Positions 24,832 to 34,973 of a DNA stretch of 64,000 nt are shown here, one piece after another. Numbering within the stretch: the stretch's first letter is position 1; each line of letters opens with the position of its first letter. The translations under genes were made by a program, and so were the position numbers. Source of the stretch: JAAURB01 sp049649525. GTDB lineage: Bacteria; Cyanobacteriota; Cyanobacteriia; Cyanobacteriales; Microcoleaceae. The DNA lies in contig JBARZE010000064.1 of assembly GCA_049649525.1 (NCBI GenBank), positions 1-64,000 of the forward strand, read 5' to 3'. A model generated the notes under the pieces. It ran no database searches. It saw only the letters and a list, made by a program, of their open reading frames with translations, and had not been told where the DNA came from.

Positions 24832-26751
24832 TTAATCTGGTGAATCAATCATTGTCCATTCTGGCCCGTTTATCGTGGTTTGCAGTTTCCAAGTTCCTCG
24901 CTGTGGATCTCTAACTTCTAAGGTTCCCTGTCTCAATTCAGCTTGAATATAAGGACTCGCAATCACAGGCGAGTTGTTTAAAACCCGTTTTTGACCATTA
25001 ATGGTTGCGGCTGCAATTGCGCCATTATCATCATAAATCATGCTGAGGCGATTGCTGGTTAAACTCTGGTAAGAAATTTCTCCGCCACTCTCCCAAGCAC
25101 TATCATCAATCTGAGTTTGGTCTAAAGCGGTTGTCAATTGTTCAAAAGTTGGATAGTCTGAAACTCTTGCTATATCAGTAATCCAAGCAGTTTTATTCCC
25201 GGTTGCAGTTAATCCTTCAAAGGATAAAGTTTTGTCTGTGGGTACAGGTTGTTTTGTCTGAGGTAAAGTCTGCCAACGGACGTTATCGCCCCAGACTCGG
25301 GCACACAGCCAAACATGATGAATTTTCCAAATGTACCAATCTTTGTGGCGTTGAGGCGCACCCTGTCCCGCTGGCAACACTAAACGAGAGGCGGGTGGTA
25401 CTCCTGCGGTTAAATCTTCTGGGGTTAAAATGGATTGATAAATAACGGTTCCTTCTTTTTGCAGATATTGATCCCCCGGTGTTCGTCCGGTTGATAAGGG
25501 AGTATGATAAGTTCCACCTAAACTAATGACGACATTTTTTTGTTGATTTGGATCTCGAATCACTAGTTTATAAGTTGCGTATTGAGCGCGTATTGTTCCG
25601 GTGACTTGATAGACTCTTCCGGGTTCGAGTAAAGTGCCTAAACTATAATCTTCTGTGACATAAAAGGTTTCCCATAATTGATCGTTTTCGCTATAGCTAT
25701 AATAGGGCGGATGACTGGCAAAGGCTTCAAAGGGTAAAGGGATTTGTTTGAGGGCAATTGCCTTTAAATGTTCTGGCGGACGATAGGAACTCAAAGCTGC
25801 ATTTAACGCTAAACTGGCATAAGAATCATTCATTTTTTTAATAAATTCTATTTGATTCTCTCCCCACCATAAACCCGCAATTGCAGTTAAACCACTATCC
25901 CAAGTATTGCGATCAAATCCTCTGCTTTCTGCCCCGCCTGCTGTTCCCCAACTCAAACGCAATGCCATATTTGTGGCATACCAATCGAGTAAAGCTTTAG
26001 CTAACTTTTTCAGTTCAGGATCTTGAGAAAAGTCATAAAGATTGAGTAAGCCGCTAATACTATAACCATAATAAATAGAAGAATGAAATTCTCCTTGTCC
26101 GATAGTCAGAAACTTATTAAATTCTGAACGTAACCACGCTTCATTTGTTGCGGCTGTTGCGGGATATTCGACTCTTAAACCACTACCATTCATTAATGCT
26201 AAACCAGAAGCACGATGCATAAACATATGATTTTCTGTACCGCCTTCTATCCATTCTAAAACCTTGGGAGATTGTAATTGGGTTTGATAAGCGGCTCGTA
26301 CTTCCGGCGGCATAATATCTTGAAATAAGAAAAAAATCCGCACATCAGATGCGCTACGAAAATGATATAAATCTGGTTTATCTCGATCTAATTTTAATAA
26401 AATATCCCAACTCTCTTGAGGATTATAAATAGATTCCTGATTTAAACTTAATCTGGCTAAAATAATCGGCAATAAATATTTATGCGGATCTCCTAATTGA
26501 ATTCGTCGCCACCAGGCATCTTTTTCATCTAAATCAATTGCTGCTATTTTTTCTCGAATTGCTAATCCTTTTCTCTTAAAATTATAGATATCATTAACTT
26601 TTTCATTTTGCTGTTCTACAGACTGTTTTTGTTGTAAATTCCGAATATTATCATTATCTTTATTTTGAGAGATAAGTTGACAACCTGTTACCCCTAAAAT
26701 AGTTGTTAATAGTACCGTCCAGCGACTTACAATCAAAAGAAATTGAGACAT
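24832..26751 (-). CDS. Predicted lipoprotein with toroid plus beta-sandwich architecture
   Basis: 639 residues. The N-terminus has a lipobox (TTILGVTGCQL), so it is probably lipid-anchored on the periplasmic side or outer membrane. Residues about 60-330 are helical with GGTENHMFMHRASGLALM, SSIYYGYSISGLLNLYDF and WGTAGGAESRGFDRNTWDSGL, suggestive of the alpha/alpha toroid used by polysaccharide lyases and some glycosidases. The second half is beta-rich. No exact family could be named, so carbohydrate processing is only a suggestion. It is the first gene of a leftward run with a phosphoesterase (3 bp away) and an ABM protein. Confidence 0.6.
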   Translation of the reverse strand: MSQFLLIVSRWTVLLTTILGVTGCQLISQNKDNDNIRNLQQKQSVEQQNEKVNDIYNFKRKGLAIREKIAAIDLDEKDAWWRRIQLGDPHKYLLPIILARLSLNQESIYNPQESWDILLKLDRDKPDLYHFRSASDVRIFFLFQDIMPPEVRAAYQTQLQSPKVLEWIEGGTENHMFMHRASGLALMNGSGLRVEYPATAATNEAWLRSEFNKFLTIGQGEFHSSIYYGYSISGLLNLYDFSQDPELKKLAKALLDWYATNMALRLSWGTAGGAESRGFDRNTWDSGLTAIAGLWWGENQIEFIKKMNDSYASLALNAALSSYRPPEHLKAIALKQIPLPFEAFASHPPYYSYSENDQLWETFYVTEDYSLGTLLEPGRVYQVTGTIRAQYATYKLVIRDPNQQKNVVISLGGTYHTPLSTGRTPGDQYLQKEGTVIYQSILTPEDLTAGVPPASRLVLPAGQGAPQRHKDWYIWKIHHVWLCARVWGDNVRWQTLPQTKQPVPTDKTLSFEGLTATGNKTAWITDIARVSDYPTFEQLTTALDQTQIDDSAWESGGEISYQSLTSNRLSMIYDDNGAIAAATINGQKRVLNNSPVIASPYIQAELRQGTLEVRDPQRGTWKLQTTINGPEWTMIDSPD

Positions 26752-26812
26752 TTAAAATATTCCAAATTTAGATAAACTCAGAACTTTAGAGCAAACACAG
26801 CTTTAATCTATT

Positions 26813-29188
26813 TTAAGCAATGGGAAGCTTAATTGTAAATATTGTTTTACTATTTTTACTTGTGACCGTAATATTACCATTAAGTTGTTCAACTAACTTT
26901 TGAACCAAAGCTAAACCCAACCCAGTTCCACCTTGTCGCCAGGGATCAGCATTCGGAACTCGATAGAATTTATCAAAGATTTTGGGTAATTCCTGTTCAG
27001 CAATTTCAGTTGAATTACTCACCTTTAATTGTATTTGATCCGTGGGAACATCTAAACCATCAGAAACCGCTTCAAAACAATCTATTTCTAACTCAATTTG
27101 ACCCTGATTTGCCGTATATTTACAAGCATTATTGAGTAATTCTGCGAGTATTCTTTCTAATGTATTTTGATTCGTTTTAATGGCTTGAATATCAGATAAA
27201 TAATTCACTTCTAAAACTTGTTGACGCTCTTCTGCTCTGGAATGAAACGGTTGAATAAATTGAGGTAGCCATTGATGCAAATGAATAACTTCTTCAGCAA
27301 TAGGAGCAGATGACGCTTCCAATTTTTGCAAATCTAGTAAATCATTAACAAGATTAATTTCTCGGGAGCATTCAGACTCTAAAATCTTCAGATATCGGTC
27401 TGCTTTCCCGCTGTCTGGGACAAGATTGAGCATATGAATCGCTAATTTCATCGAAGCCAGTGGTGTTCGGAGTTCATGAGAAACAGTATCAATAAAATCA
27501 TCTTTCAGACGATTAAGCTGTTGTAATTCTTGCACCTTTTGCTGAAGCTGAAGCGTTCTTTCTTGAACTTGCTGCTCTAAATCCGTATTAAGATCTTGAA
27601 CCGTTTGAAACAGTTGAGCTTGTTGAATTGCGATCGCAAGCTGAGTCGCCAACTGGCGCATTAAATTCGTTTCGGAAGACTGCCACAGACGCGGATGAGA
27701 ACATTGATGAGCCGCAATCATACCCCAAAGTTGACCATCTAGAAAGATAGGAACCACTAAACAAGCTTGAACTTGACTTGAAGTTAAAAACTTCTTTTCT
27801 TGCTGAGTAATATCTGTTTCTTCCTGTAGATGAGTCAGCGCATAAACATAATCTGTTTCAAAGACCTTTAGATAGTTCTTAATTGTGGATTTCTCTAAAA
27901 CAGTTCCTGACAGCGATCGCCATCCAGAGCCAACAGCTTCAGCCACCATTTTACCTAATTGCGTCGAAGAAACCCGATACATCACCACCCGATCTACATC
28001 TAACACTTGCTGAACTTCTGCAACCGTCGTATTAAGAATTTCATCTAAATTTAAATACTGATGAATTTGCAAAGAAATCTTGCCCATCAACCGTTCTCGC
28101 TGCAATTGTTCGTGCAGTTTGGCCGTCCGTTCTTGCACTTGCTGTTCCAATTTAGCATTACGACTTCTGAGTAAGTCTAGCTTTTCTAATTGCAGTTGAT
28201 AAACAGATTGCTGTAGATTTTTAACCACCCGATACATCTCAGTCGGATCAAGCATTCGCAATAAACTAATTTGGGTAATCATTCCCAATAGTTCCCCTTC
28301 ATCCCCACACACTAACAACCGCTGTAGATGTTGCTTTTGCATTTCTTGATGCGCTTTCCACAAAGAGTCGTTCGGCTTCAGGTAAAATAACGACGTTCCC
28401 ATAATTTCTTCAGTGGAAAGCTCTGTCAAATCTAACCCTAAAAACTGTGCCTGAATAATATCTTGGGCGCTCACCAAACCCACAGGCGTTAACCTCCGAT
28501 CGCTAAAAGCATTGAAAGAGGCAAAAGATTCATAAATCACCACACAACCGACTTGATGTGCTGACATCATTTGGGCTAAATTCAGCACTGAGGTGGTCAT
28601 CGGCGCTGTCACCATATCCGTACTCATTTCGTCAGCAACGCGCCTTAATCTGAGGATATTTGAGGGCTGAAGAACTTGACGAATGCGTTCAGGAGTCACC
28701 ACACCAACCAGCTTTCCTTGGCGATCTAAAACGGGTAAATGATGAATATGATGCTGACGAAATAAAGATAAAGCAGAAAAAATATCTTGTTCATCAGACT
28801 CTGTCAGATTTATCGGTGAAGTAGACATCACTTCACTAATTTTCATTCTCTGAGAAGCTACGTCTTTAGGAGATTCTAAAGCACCCGTGGCAATCAGTTG
28901 TAGCACATTTCGTTCAGTTACCACCCCCAATAACGCTGATGTTTTAGCATGCACAACCAAAACACAACTGCTCGATCGAATCTCATCTAATGAGGTAGAC
29001 TCATCGTTGATTGGCGATCCGCCGGATGCTACAGGCTCTGAGACGAGGGGCACACTACAGAGATTATATTGCTCGCTCATGAGTGCGATCACCTCTCCCA
29101 ATGAGGTATCCGGTGTCACCTGAAGAGGATGACGATCAATGGCTTGCTCTAGCGCAGACGAATAATGAGGCGGTTGGTATGATTGCAT
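26813..29188 (-). CDS. CBS-GAF sensor histidine kinase
   Basis: 791 residues. Four CBS motifs occupy about 1-320 (for example ISEVMSTSPINLTES, MVTAPMTTSVLNLAQMM), which in other proteins bind adenosyl ligands. A coiled coil (about 330-365) is followed by a GAF domain (about 370-530), a second coiled coil, and a HisKA domain with phospho-acceptor His in DTVSHELRTPLASM (about 570). The HATPase domain has NNACKYTANQG and GGTGLGLALVQKL. There is no membrane segment, so it is probably cytoplasmic. No response regulator is adjacent. The CBS-GAF combination suggests sensing of energy status and perhaps light or a small molecule (inference). Confidence 0.92.
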   Translation of the reverse strand: MQSYQPPHYSSALEQAIDRHPLQVTPDTSLGEVIALMSEQYNLCSVPLVSEPVASGGSPINDESTSLDEIRSSSCVLVVHAKTSALLGVVTERNVLQLIATGALESPKDVASQRMKISEVMSTSPINLTESDEQDIFSALSLFRQHHIHHLPVLDRQGKLVGVVTPERIRQVLQPSNILRLRRVADEMSTDMVTAPMTTSVLNLAQMMSAHQVGCVVIYESFASFNAFSDRRLTPVGLVSAQDIIQAQFLGLDLTELSTEEIMGTSLFYLKPNDSLWKAHQEMQKQHLQRLLVCGDEGELLGMITQISLLRMLDPTEMYRVVKNLQQSVYQLQLEKLDLLRSRNAKLEQQVQERTAKLHEQLQRERLMGKISLQIHQYLNLDEILNTTVAEVQQVLDVDRVVMYRVSSTQLGKMVAEAVGSGWRSLSGTVLEKSTIKNYLKVFETDYVYALTHLQEETDITQQEKKFLTSSQVQACLVVPIFLDGQLWGMIAAHQCSHPRLWQSSETNLMRQLATQLAIAIQQAQLFQTVQDLNTDLEQQVQERTLQLQQKVQELQQLNRLKDDFIDTVSHELRTPLASMKLAIHMLNLVPDSGKADRYLKILESECSREINLVNDLLDLQKLEASSAPIAEEVIHLHQWLPQFIQPFHSRAEERQQVLEVNYLSDIQAIKTNQNTLERILAELLNNACKYTANQGQIELEIDCFEAVSDGLDVPTDQIQLKVSNSTEIAEQELPKIFDKFYRVPNADPWRQGGTGLGLALVQKLVEQLNGNITVTSKNSKTIFTIKLPIA

Positions 29189-29402
29189 AACCAGGTGCTG
29201 AGTAGAAATTAGGATAACCTGACAGAAATCTAAGATAACACTGTCAAAAATTGCAGAGTTGATGCTGTGGTTATTATCCCCAATTTATCGATATAAGATG
29301 TCACTGCTGCCTAAATGTAAAATTCTGGGCTTGCAAGTGAAGGCCTTCTGCGGTCAGAATATTAAAAACTTGATGTCATCGCGAAGGAATACAATCAATT
29401 TT

Positions 29403-30086
29403 ATGAGTAATCCGTTGAGTTTAGAGCAAATCTCCGCTAAACTAGACAGTCCCAACTCTGCCGATCGCTTAGTGGCACTGGCTTCTCTTAGACCCTTCTC
29501 CCCGGATGATGCCATCCCTTTAATTAAAAAAGTACTCGATGATGAGAATCTACAAGTCCGCTCTATGGCTGTTTTTGCCTTAGGTGTCAAACCCACAGAA
29601 GAATGTTTCCCTATTTTAGTCAAATTACTTGAAGCTGATCCAGATTATGGCATTCGTGCTGATGCGGCTGGGGCGCTGGGTTATTTAGAAGATATTCGCG
29701 CTTTTGAGCCGTTAGTGCGGGCGTTTTATGAGGATACGGTTTGGTTAGTGCGTTTTAGTGCAGCGGTTTCTCTGGGCAATTTAAAGGATATTCGCGCTCA
29801 TGATGTGTTAATGAAAGCTTTAGATAGTGAGGATATAGTGATGCAACAAGGCGCAATTGCAGCCTTAGGAGAAATTAGAGATGTCGAAGCGGTTGACAAA
29901 ATGCTACGATTTGCTCAATCAGAAGATTGGTTAGTTCGACAACGTTTAGCTGAAGCATTGGGTTATTTACCGACTTCTAAAACAGTTGCTGCCCTTAATT
30001 ATCTCAGTAAAGATAGTCATCCTCAAGTCGCGGCGGCGGCGAATATTTCCCTAGATCGTTTACAGAGAAACCCAGAAGGACTCTAA
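29403..30086 (+). CDS. HEAT-repeat protein (NblB-like possible)
   Basis: 227 residues beginning MSNPLSLEQ at 29403. The open frame continues upstream to 29259, but that extension lacks repeat character. About six HEAT/PBS-lyase-like repeats follow (LQVRSMAVFALGV, YGIRADAAGALGYLEDIRAFEPLV, WLVRFSAAVSLGNLKDI, MQQGAIAALGEI, WLVRQRLAEALGYL). Such solenoids in cyanobacteria include phycobilisome degradation (NblB) and bilin lyase (CpcE/F) proteins. Which of these applies cannot be told from sequence reading. It is transcribed divergently from the CBS-GAF kinase. Confidence 0.8.
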   Translation: MSNPLSLEQISAKLDSPNSADRLVALASLRPFSPDDAIPLIKKVLDDENLQVRSMAVFALGVKPTEECFPILVKLLEADPDYGIRADAAGALGYLEDIRAFEPLVRAFYEDTVWLVRFSAAVSLGNLKDIRAHDVLMKALDSEDIVMQQGAIAALGEIRDVEAVDKMLRFAQSEDWLVRQRLAEALGYLPTSKTVAALNYLSKDSHPQVAAAANISLDRLQRNPEGL

Positions 30087-30211
30087 AATTAGAGGAAAAC
30101 CCTGCTTATGTATCATCTCAGCTATTCGGACAGCGGGGATAATTTTGGGTGATGTTGCAAGGGTTGTTACTTTGAGTAGGATTATGATTATTGTCACCTA
30201 TGCCAATTATT

Positions 30212-30626
30212 TGATTCGATTCTAGTGCAAAATTTAATGTGTACGTGTATGATGGGGTTGCTATTGTTTTGGGTTTAATTGGATTGATTGTTATCCTCAG
30301 AGGAATTATTGATTTAGGTAATAATTTAACGCCATTACTCGATCCCAAACTATAGGGAATGCTAATAAAAAAGGGAATCTGTGGGGGGTCGGCATCCTCT
30401 CTCAGGCTTGCATGTAGGGGTCGCAGCGCCTTTAGAGTGGCTTAATTTTTACGGCCCTAGGATGGGCGATTTTTCAACTCAGTTTATCCCATATTAGAGG
30501 AATATCATCTTGTTTATTTTTTTGGATCTCAAAGCCCAGCAACAAGAACGTTGGTTAGAACAGAAATATCCAGAATATGTAGAGTATTGCTCTCAAGTTA
30601 AAAAATTCATTCCCGGAATTTACTAA
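30212..30626 (+). pseudogene. Remnant of an isoprenylcysteine carboxyl methyltransferase (ICMT)-family gene
   Basis: Two fragments in different frames recall the ends of one cyanobacterial ICMT-like membrane methyltransferase. The first (30212-30355) encodes a hydrophobic helix, IVLGLIGLIVILRGI, then DLGNNLTPLLDP and a stop. The second (30498-30626) reads KAQQQERWLEQKYPEY then VKKFIPGIY and a stop, like the family C-terminus. The middle, expected to hold the catalytic RHP segment, is replaced by 142 bp of non-coding DNA. No start is seen. The gene is therefore decayed. Confidence 0.65.
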
Positions 30627-31121
30627 GTGTAATGGATCGATCGCTCTGTATGTGGTGACTTGCCCCATGATAACGTGATGGATCGCTATCGAATAAAAGA
30701 ACAGTTTCTTATTTAATATCTAACCAGAGGTCAATGTATTTACCCTAAACTATACTGCTATACTAAGTGTGCATCACCTGATTCTGTATAAGTTCTGATA
30801 TTTCCTCATTTTTTGCTAAACTTAATCGGATGCAGTAACTCCTTCTAAAATTACTGATATTACTCGAAGATCGACGAACCAACCCTTGATTTTTCTGATA
30901 AAATCCAACTTGAGTTTAGACTTTTATATCTTATAAAATTAAATCGATCTCAGGCGATCGCCTTAGGCGGAGAATTACGTATACGTTAAAGCCGATAGAG
31001 AATCAGCAGCGCATACATGGGCTGAGTCAAAAGCCGGGACGTTCAACTTTGCACACTTGGGTCGCACCGCCAATCGGAACTTTTCGGATCATAGTACCCT
31101 TAATTTATATGATCGATCAAT
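30627..31121. other. Intergenic region
   Basis: About 500 bp with no convincing gene. It contains one HIP1-like octamer near 30955 and no strong hairpin. It probably holds the promoter of the PEP-synthase-like gene. Confidence 0.35.
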
Positions 31122-33590
31122 GTGGATAATTTTTACTGGCTCCACCAAATTAAAGAGCAAGACCGCAATACTGTCGGAGATCGAGGGGTTGATTTAAGCC
31201 GTCTTCTACATCAAAATCATCCTGTTATATCGGGTGTGGTGATTTCGGCTCAACAAATTTGGCAATTTTTAGAAATCATCGATTGGCGCAGTCCTTTATT
31301 AGTTGATTTATCAAATTGCGCTTTGCATCTAGATGTGAGTAATTCTCAAGATTTGCAAAGGATTGCTCAGGAAATTCGTCATCATATCTTGACAGCAAGT
31401 ATACCGTCATCTTGGTTATCTGAGTTTTCAGATATTCTGCAACAACCCTCCGCTTCCGCACTGCTGTTTCAGGCATATTTGAGCTATTCAGATATCAATA
31501 TCACAGGTATTATTGACCCAGTTATCGCCCTGGCAAATCCTACCGCAATGGCTGAGGGATTGAAGAGCGCCATCGCCGAATTCTTTCATGCTAGAAGTTT
31601 ATTTTATTGGGATTATTGCGGTTTAACTCTGCAACAACTGCAACCCACTATCTTAGTGCAACCTCTATATTCTGTTAGCGCTTCAGGGGTGATTCAAGTT
31701 GACTCTGATAGGTGGCACATTAAAGCCACTTCAGGATTAAATTTATCAATCGATCTCGGTGAAACCGAACCCGATTACTATCAAGTTTATGCTCCAACTC
31801 ATCAGATTCAATTTCAAAAACCCGGAGATAAAATGATTGCCTATCGTCTTGAGTCAACAGCTCAGGGTGAGGCTTTGGGATCTCAGCCAGCCGTTGCTCA
31901 GCAAACCCTGCCTCTGACTGCTCATTTTGCTGCATCTCCTTTAAAAAAAGAAATTCTACCCTCAGCCCAACAAACCGCATGGGTACTAGATACAACTCAA
32001 ATCAACACTTTAATTCAACTGACTCAAGAAGCCTCAACTTTGCTCGGTCCACCTTGTCAACTGCGTTGGATATTAAGCGCGGCTAGGGGGGCTGAAACTG
32101 AGCAATTTTATTGGTATTCGGTTGAGCGCCTAAATACATCGCCTGGAGCGACTCCTATTGCGCCTGTGAGCCTGTCAAATCCATCTTTCCCGGACACCAC
32201 CGCAGAACATCAAGTTCTCTCCGGATTAGGGGTTTCTGGAGGCACGGCGATGGCTAAAGCAGTTGTGATCACCTCAAGCTCGCTCAAGAGAAATCAATTT
32301 TCCGCCGGATCAATTTTAGTCATTACGAGGGTGACAGCCGAATATTTTCCATTACTCAAACAAGCAGCGGGAGTTGTGGCAGAGCTTGGGGGAATGACGG
32401 GTCATGGTGCAATTTTAGCCCGAGAACTCGGTATTCCGGCAGTTTTTGGTACTCATCAGGCAACTGATCGCATTCAAACGGGAGAGTTTTTGTTGATTGA
32501 AGGGAAGAAAGGAGAAGTTCATTTACTCGGAACGGATCACCCAGGCCTACAGTATTCACCCACTGCGGATCTGACGGCAACTCAACCACCCCAGGCGGTT
32601 CAGGCGGCAACCAGCATCAATTTGATGGCGAATATTAGTCAACCGAGTTCAATTGAAAGATTAAAAAATTTACCGATTGATGGAATTGGTTTATTAAGAT
32701 CTGAACTGTTGGCTTTGGATGTATTACCTTCTCAAACAGAGGATGGTTCATGGGATTTTCAACGGTGGTTACAGCCTCAATTTCAGTCAGAATTTGTTCA
32801 ACGAATGGCAGAAAGTTTGCGGATATTAGCGCAAGAGTTAGCGCCTAAACCTATTTTTTATCGAGCATTAGATTTACGGGAATTTTATTCAGAAGCTCGT
32901 CCATTCTGGGGAGAAACACATTGGGAATATGTTAGGTTGCGCCAACGTTTACATCGTAAACATTCAAAGACTCAATTAGATAGTACGACGCTGTTTGATC
33001 TAGAGATTGCGGTATTATCTCAACTGCATCAATGGGGTTATAATAATATCAATTTAATCTTACCTCTGGTTCGTTCAGTTGAAGAGTTTTCTGTCTATCA
33101 ATATTGGGTCAAGCAAGCTGGATTAACTCAAAATCGCCACTTTCAACTTTGGATTATGGCGGAGGTTCCTTCTGTCTTATTTTTGTTACCCGACTATATT
33201 AAAGCAGGTGTAGAAGGAATTGCGATTGGGACGAATGATCTGACTCAATTTATGTTCGGAATTAATCGTAACGATAATGAATATTTAACTTATTTAAATG
33301 CTTCTCATCCAGCCGTCGTGGCTACGATCAAAGAATTAATTCAAACTGCAAAAACTGCCGGAATTCCTTGTTCAATTTGCGGAGATGCTACCGTATTATA
33401 TCCTGAATTGATTCAGGATTTTATTCGATGGGGAGTGACTTCTCTATCGGTTCATTCGGAAGCAATTCAATCGACTTATCAGGTAATTGTTGAAGCAGAA
33501 AAATCACTATTAATGGAAGAAGTTCATCATCAATTTGAGTTGAGAAAGCCAATACAGAAGAGCAAGAGAAGGAAATCAGCCAATCCATGA
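31122..33590 (+). CDS. PEP synthase/PPDK-like protein with a degenerate ATP-binding half
   Basis: 822 residues from a GTG start. The C-terminal parts are well conserved: the swivelling phosphohistidine domain (VVAELGGMTGHGAILARELGIPAVFG, about 410-440) and a TIM-barrel PEP domain with IGLLRSELL, LPLVRSVEEF, AIGTNDLTQFMFGINRND and CSICGDATV. The N-terminal half is divergent: a VQPLYSVSASGVI segment fits an ATP-grasp position, but the usual RSSxxxED motif was not found. The ENPxLGxRG-type loop is also altered (EARPFWGE). It may have lost or changed its ATP-dependent half-reaction. It is in the PEP-utilising family but should not be assumed to be PpsA. Confidence 0.8.
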   Translation: MDNFYWLHQIKEQDRNTVGDRGVDLSRLLHQNHPVISGVVISAQQIWQFLEIIDWRSPLLVDLSNCALHLDVSNSQDLQRIAQEIRHHILTASIPSSWLSEFSDILQQPSASALLFQAYLSYSDINITGIIDPVIALANPTAMAEGLKSAIAEFFHARSLFYWDYCGLTLQQLQPTILVQPLYSVSASGVIQVDSDRWHIKATSGLNLSIDLGETEPDYYQVYAPTHQIQFQKPGDKMIAYRLESTAQGEALGSQPAVAQQTLPLTAHFAASPLKKEILPSAQQTAWVLDTTQINTLIQLTQEASTLLGPPCQLRWILSAARGAETEQFYWYSVERLNTSPGATPIAPVSLSNPSFPDTTAEHQVLSGLGVSGGTAMAKAVVITSSSLKRNQFSAGSILVITRVTAEYFPLLKQAAGVVAELGGMTGHGAILARELGIPAVFGTHQATDRIQTGEFLLIEGKKGEVHLLGTDHPGLQYSPTADLTATQPPQAVQAATSINLMANISQPSSIERLKNLPIDGIGLLRSELLALDVLPSQTEDGSWDFQRWLQPQFQSEFVQRMAESLRILAQELAPKPIFYRALDLREFYSEARPFWGETHWEYVRLRQRLHRKHSKTQLDSTTLFDLEIAVLSQLHQWGYNNINLILPLVRSVEEFSVYQYWVKQAGLTQNRHFQLWIMAEVPSVLFLLPDYIKAGVEGIAIGTNDLTQFMFGINRNDNEYLTYLNASHPAVVATIKELIQTAKTAGIPCSICGDATVLYPELIQDFIRWGVTSLSVHSEAIQSTYQVIVEAEKSLLMEEVHHQFELRKPIQKSKRRKSANP

Positions 33591-33672
33591 TTAGTCTCTA
33601 TTCAATTAATTAGATCTCATGATTGTTTTCTGTCAAATTTCCTTTCTCTGCCTCTCTTCTGATCTCAATCAT

Positions 33673-34176
33673 CTATGACTCAATACGAGAAATGGCTTCT
33701 TCTGCAGATAAATTTCCATAGATCATAGACATAATCCCTGGTAAATATTTATCCATTGTTGCCACGTTTGTATAAATTAAATGTTTGACTAAGGTTGGAG
33801 TTAAGCGATCGCCTTCTACATCAATACTGGTTTTATAACGAATTTCACCATCATAAAAATTCATTTCAAAATTCCCAATAATCACCCCATAATTCAGCAT
33901 GGTAATTAAAGCAGCCACAGCGTAACGTTTATCATGGGGAACTTTAACCGGAAAAACCGAGTATGTCGTCAATTGCTTTTCTTCTTCACGGGTTACCGCA
34001 TAACAATCAAAGCGACCATTTTGTCCTTCGATACCCAAAGCAATAACTTGTCTATATTCAATTTCTTTATAAACCCAACCATCAATTTCTAAAAAATCAA
34101 TAAGAACATCAAATATGGGCTTATCAGATGGATAATCAGTTGTAATTAGTTCAGGATTATGCTCAGATACAACCAT
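33673..34176 (-). CDS. YbjN domain protein
   Basis: The 167-residue soluble alpha-beta protein fits the YbjN / type III secretion chaperone-like fold: FDVLIDFLEIDGWVYKEIE, FDCYAVTREEEKQLTTYSVFPVKVP, RYAVAALITMLNYGVIIGNFEMNFYDGEIRYKTSIDVEG and a helical C-terminus. In E. coli YbjN affects stress and motility phenotypes; the molecular role is not settled. The gene is convergent with the PEP-synthase-like gene. Confidence 0.8.
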   Translation of the reverse strand: MVVSEHNPELITTDYPSDKPIFDVLIDFLEIDGWVYKEIEYRQVIALGIEGQNGRFDCYAVTREEEKQLTTYSVFPVKVPHDKRYAVAALITMLNYGVIIGNFEMNFYDGEIRYKTSIDVEGDRLTPTLVKHLIYTNVATMDKYLPGIMSMIYGNLSAEEAISRIES

Positions 34177-34238
34177 AATTTAATTCACTCCTTTCCCCAA
34201 CTACTAAGGGATGACGACATTATCAAATTGCTTTAACT

Positions 34239-34841
34239 TTAAGATTGTGTATTTTGATTTTCTAGCACGAACGTATTATAAGGCATTTTATTTGATTTTT
34301 CTTCAATGTAGGCTAAGTTTGTGATCTCATAATAAACACAGCCATAGCCCACCTGACTGTAAGTTAGTCTATTTTTTTTATCAAGAGTATTGTCTTCTAA
34401 GGCTTTACGGCTACCGGAAAACAGCTTATTCCCTTGTTCAAACTGCCGTTTACTTGCTTGAATTTCTCGCTCAATCTGTTCGGGTTTAAATCCTTTTGCA
34501 ATTAAATTAAAACACCGCTCAACCACCTGACGAATAGCGCTACGTTTCTGCGATTTATACTCAATTAGAACTTGATTTTTATCGCTTTGTAGTAGTTGCA
34601 AATGATAACAGCCATTAGGATTAGATTGAGGATACCATCCTAATCGAAGATGATAGCCTTTGGGATCAATTTGCCAACGATTTTCAATAAATTTTAAAGA
34701 CTGAATTGAAAGCAGATTTTCGCTATAAGAGTTAGGGTTAACAATCCAATTATTTTGAATAATCGGGTCTTCATCACCAAACGTATTATGGATGACTCCC
34801 CAGCCGCTTGGAATATTTAAAGGGACAAGTTTTGCTGACAT
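34239..34841 (-). CDS. Conserved hypothetical protein
   Basis: 200 residues, no signal peptide or membrane segment. The N-terminal half is beta-rich and aromatic (IPSGWGVIHNTF, HLRLGWYPQSNPNGCYHLQLL), the C-terminal half helical and charged (EQIEREIQASKRQFEQGNKLF) with a Tyr-rich stretch (QVGYGCVYYEI). No family was recognised. It lies 62 bp upstream of the YbjN gene on the same strand and could share its transcript. Confidence 0.6.
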   Translation of the reverse strand: MSAKLVPLNIPSGWGVIHNTFGDEDPIIQNNWIVNPNSYSENLLSIQSLKFIENRWQIDPKGYHLRLGWYPQSNPNGCYHLQLLQSDKNQVLIEYKSQKRSAIRQVVERCFNLIAKGFKPEQIEREIQASKRQFEQGNKLFSGSRKALEDNTLDKKNRLTYSQVGYGCVYYEITNLAYIEEKSNKMPYNTFVLENQNTQS

Positions 34842-34973
34842 AAAGACTCACTCATCATTAAGATTAAAATTATAAAATATGAACACTCAACAGATAAATC
34901 TGCTGATAGTTTGAGTAAATTATCTCCTATCAATAACACGTTTCTCTCAGGCTTGCAAGGTAAATCTACAGTA

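Noticed and set aside
30118..30348. 76-codon minus-strand ORF in the ICMT remnant
   Set aside because: It is antisense to the methyltransferase fragment and lacks family features; the plus-strand reading matches a known family.
30399..34960. Shared TCTCTCAGGCTTGCA at about 30399 and 34943
   Set aside because: Only about 15 bases match, without flanking similarity; it may be a chance or minor repeat.
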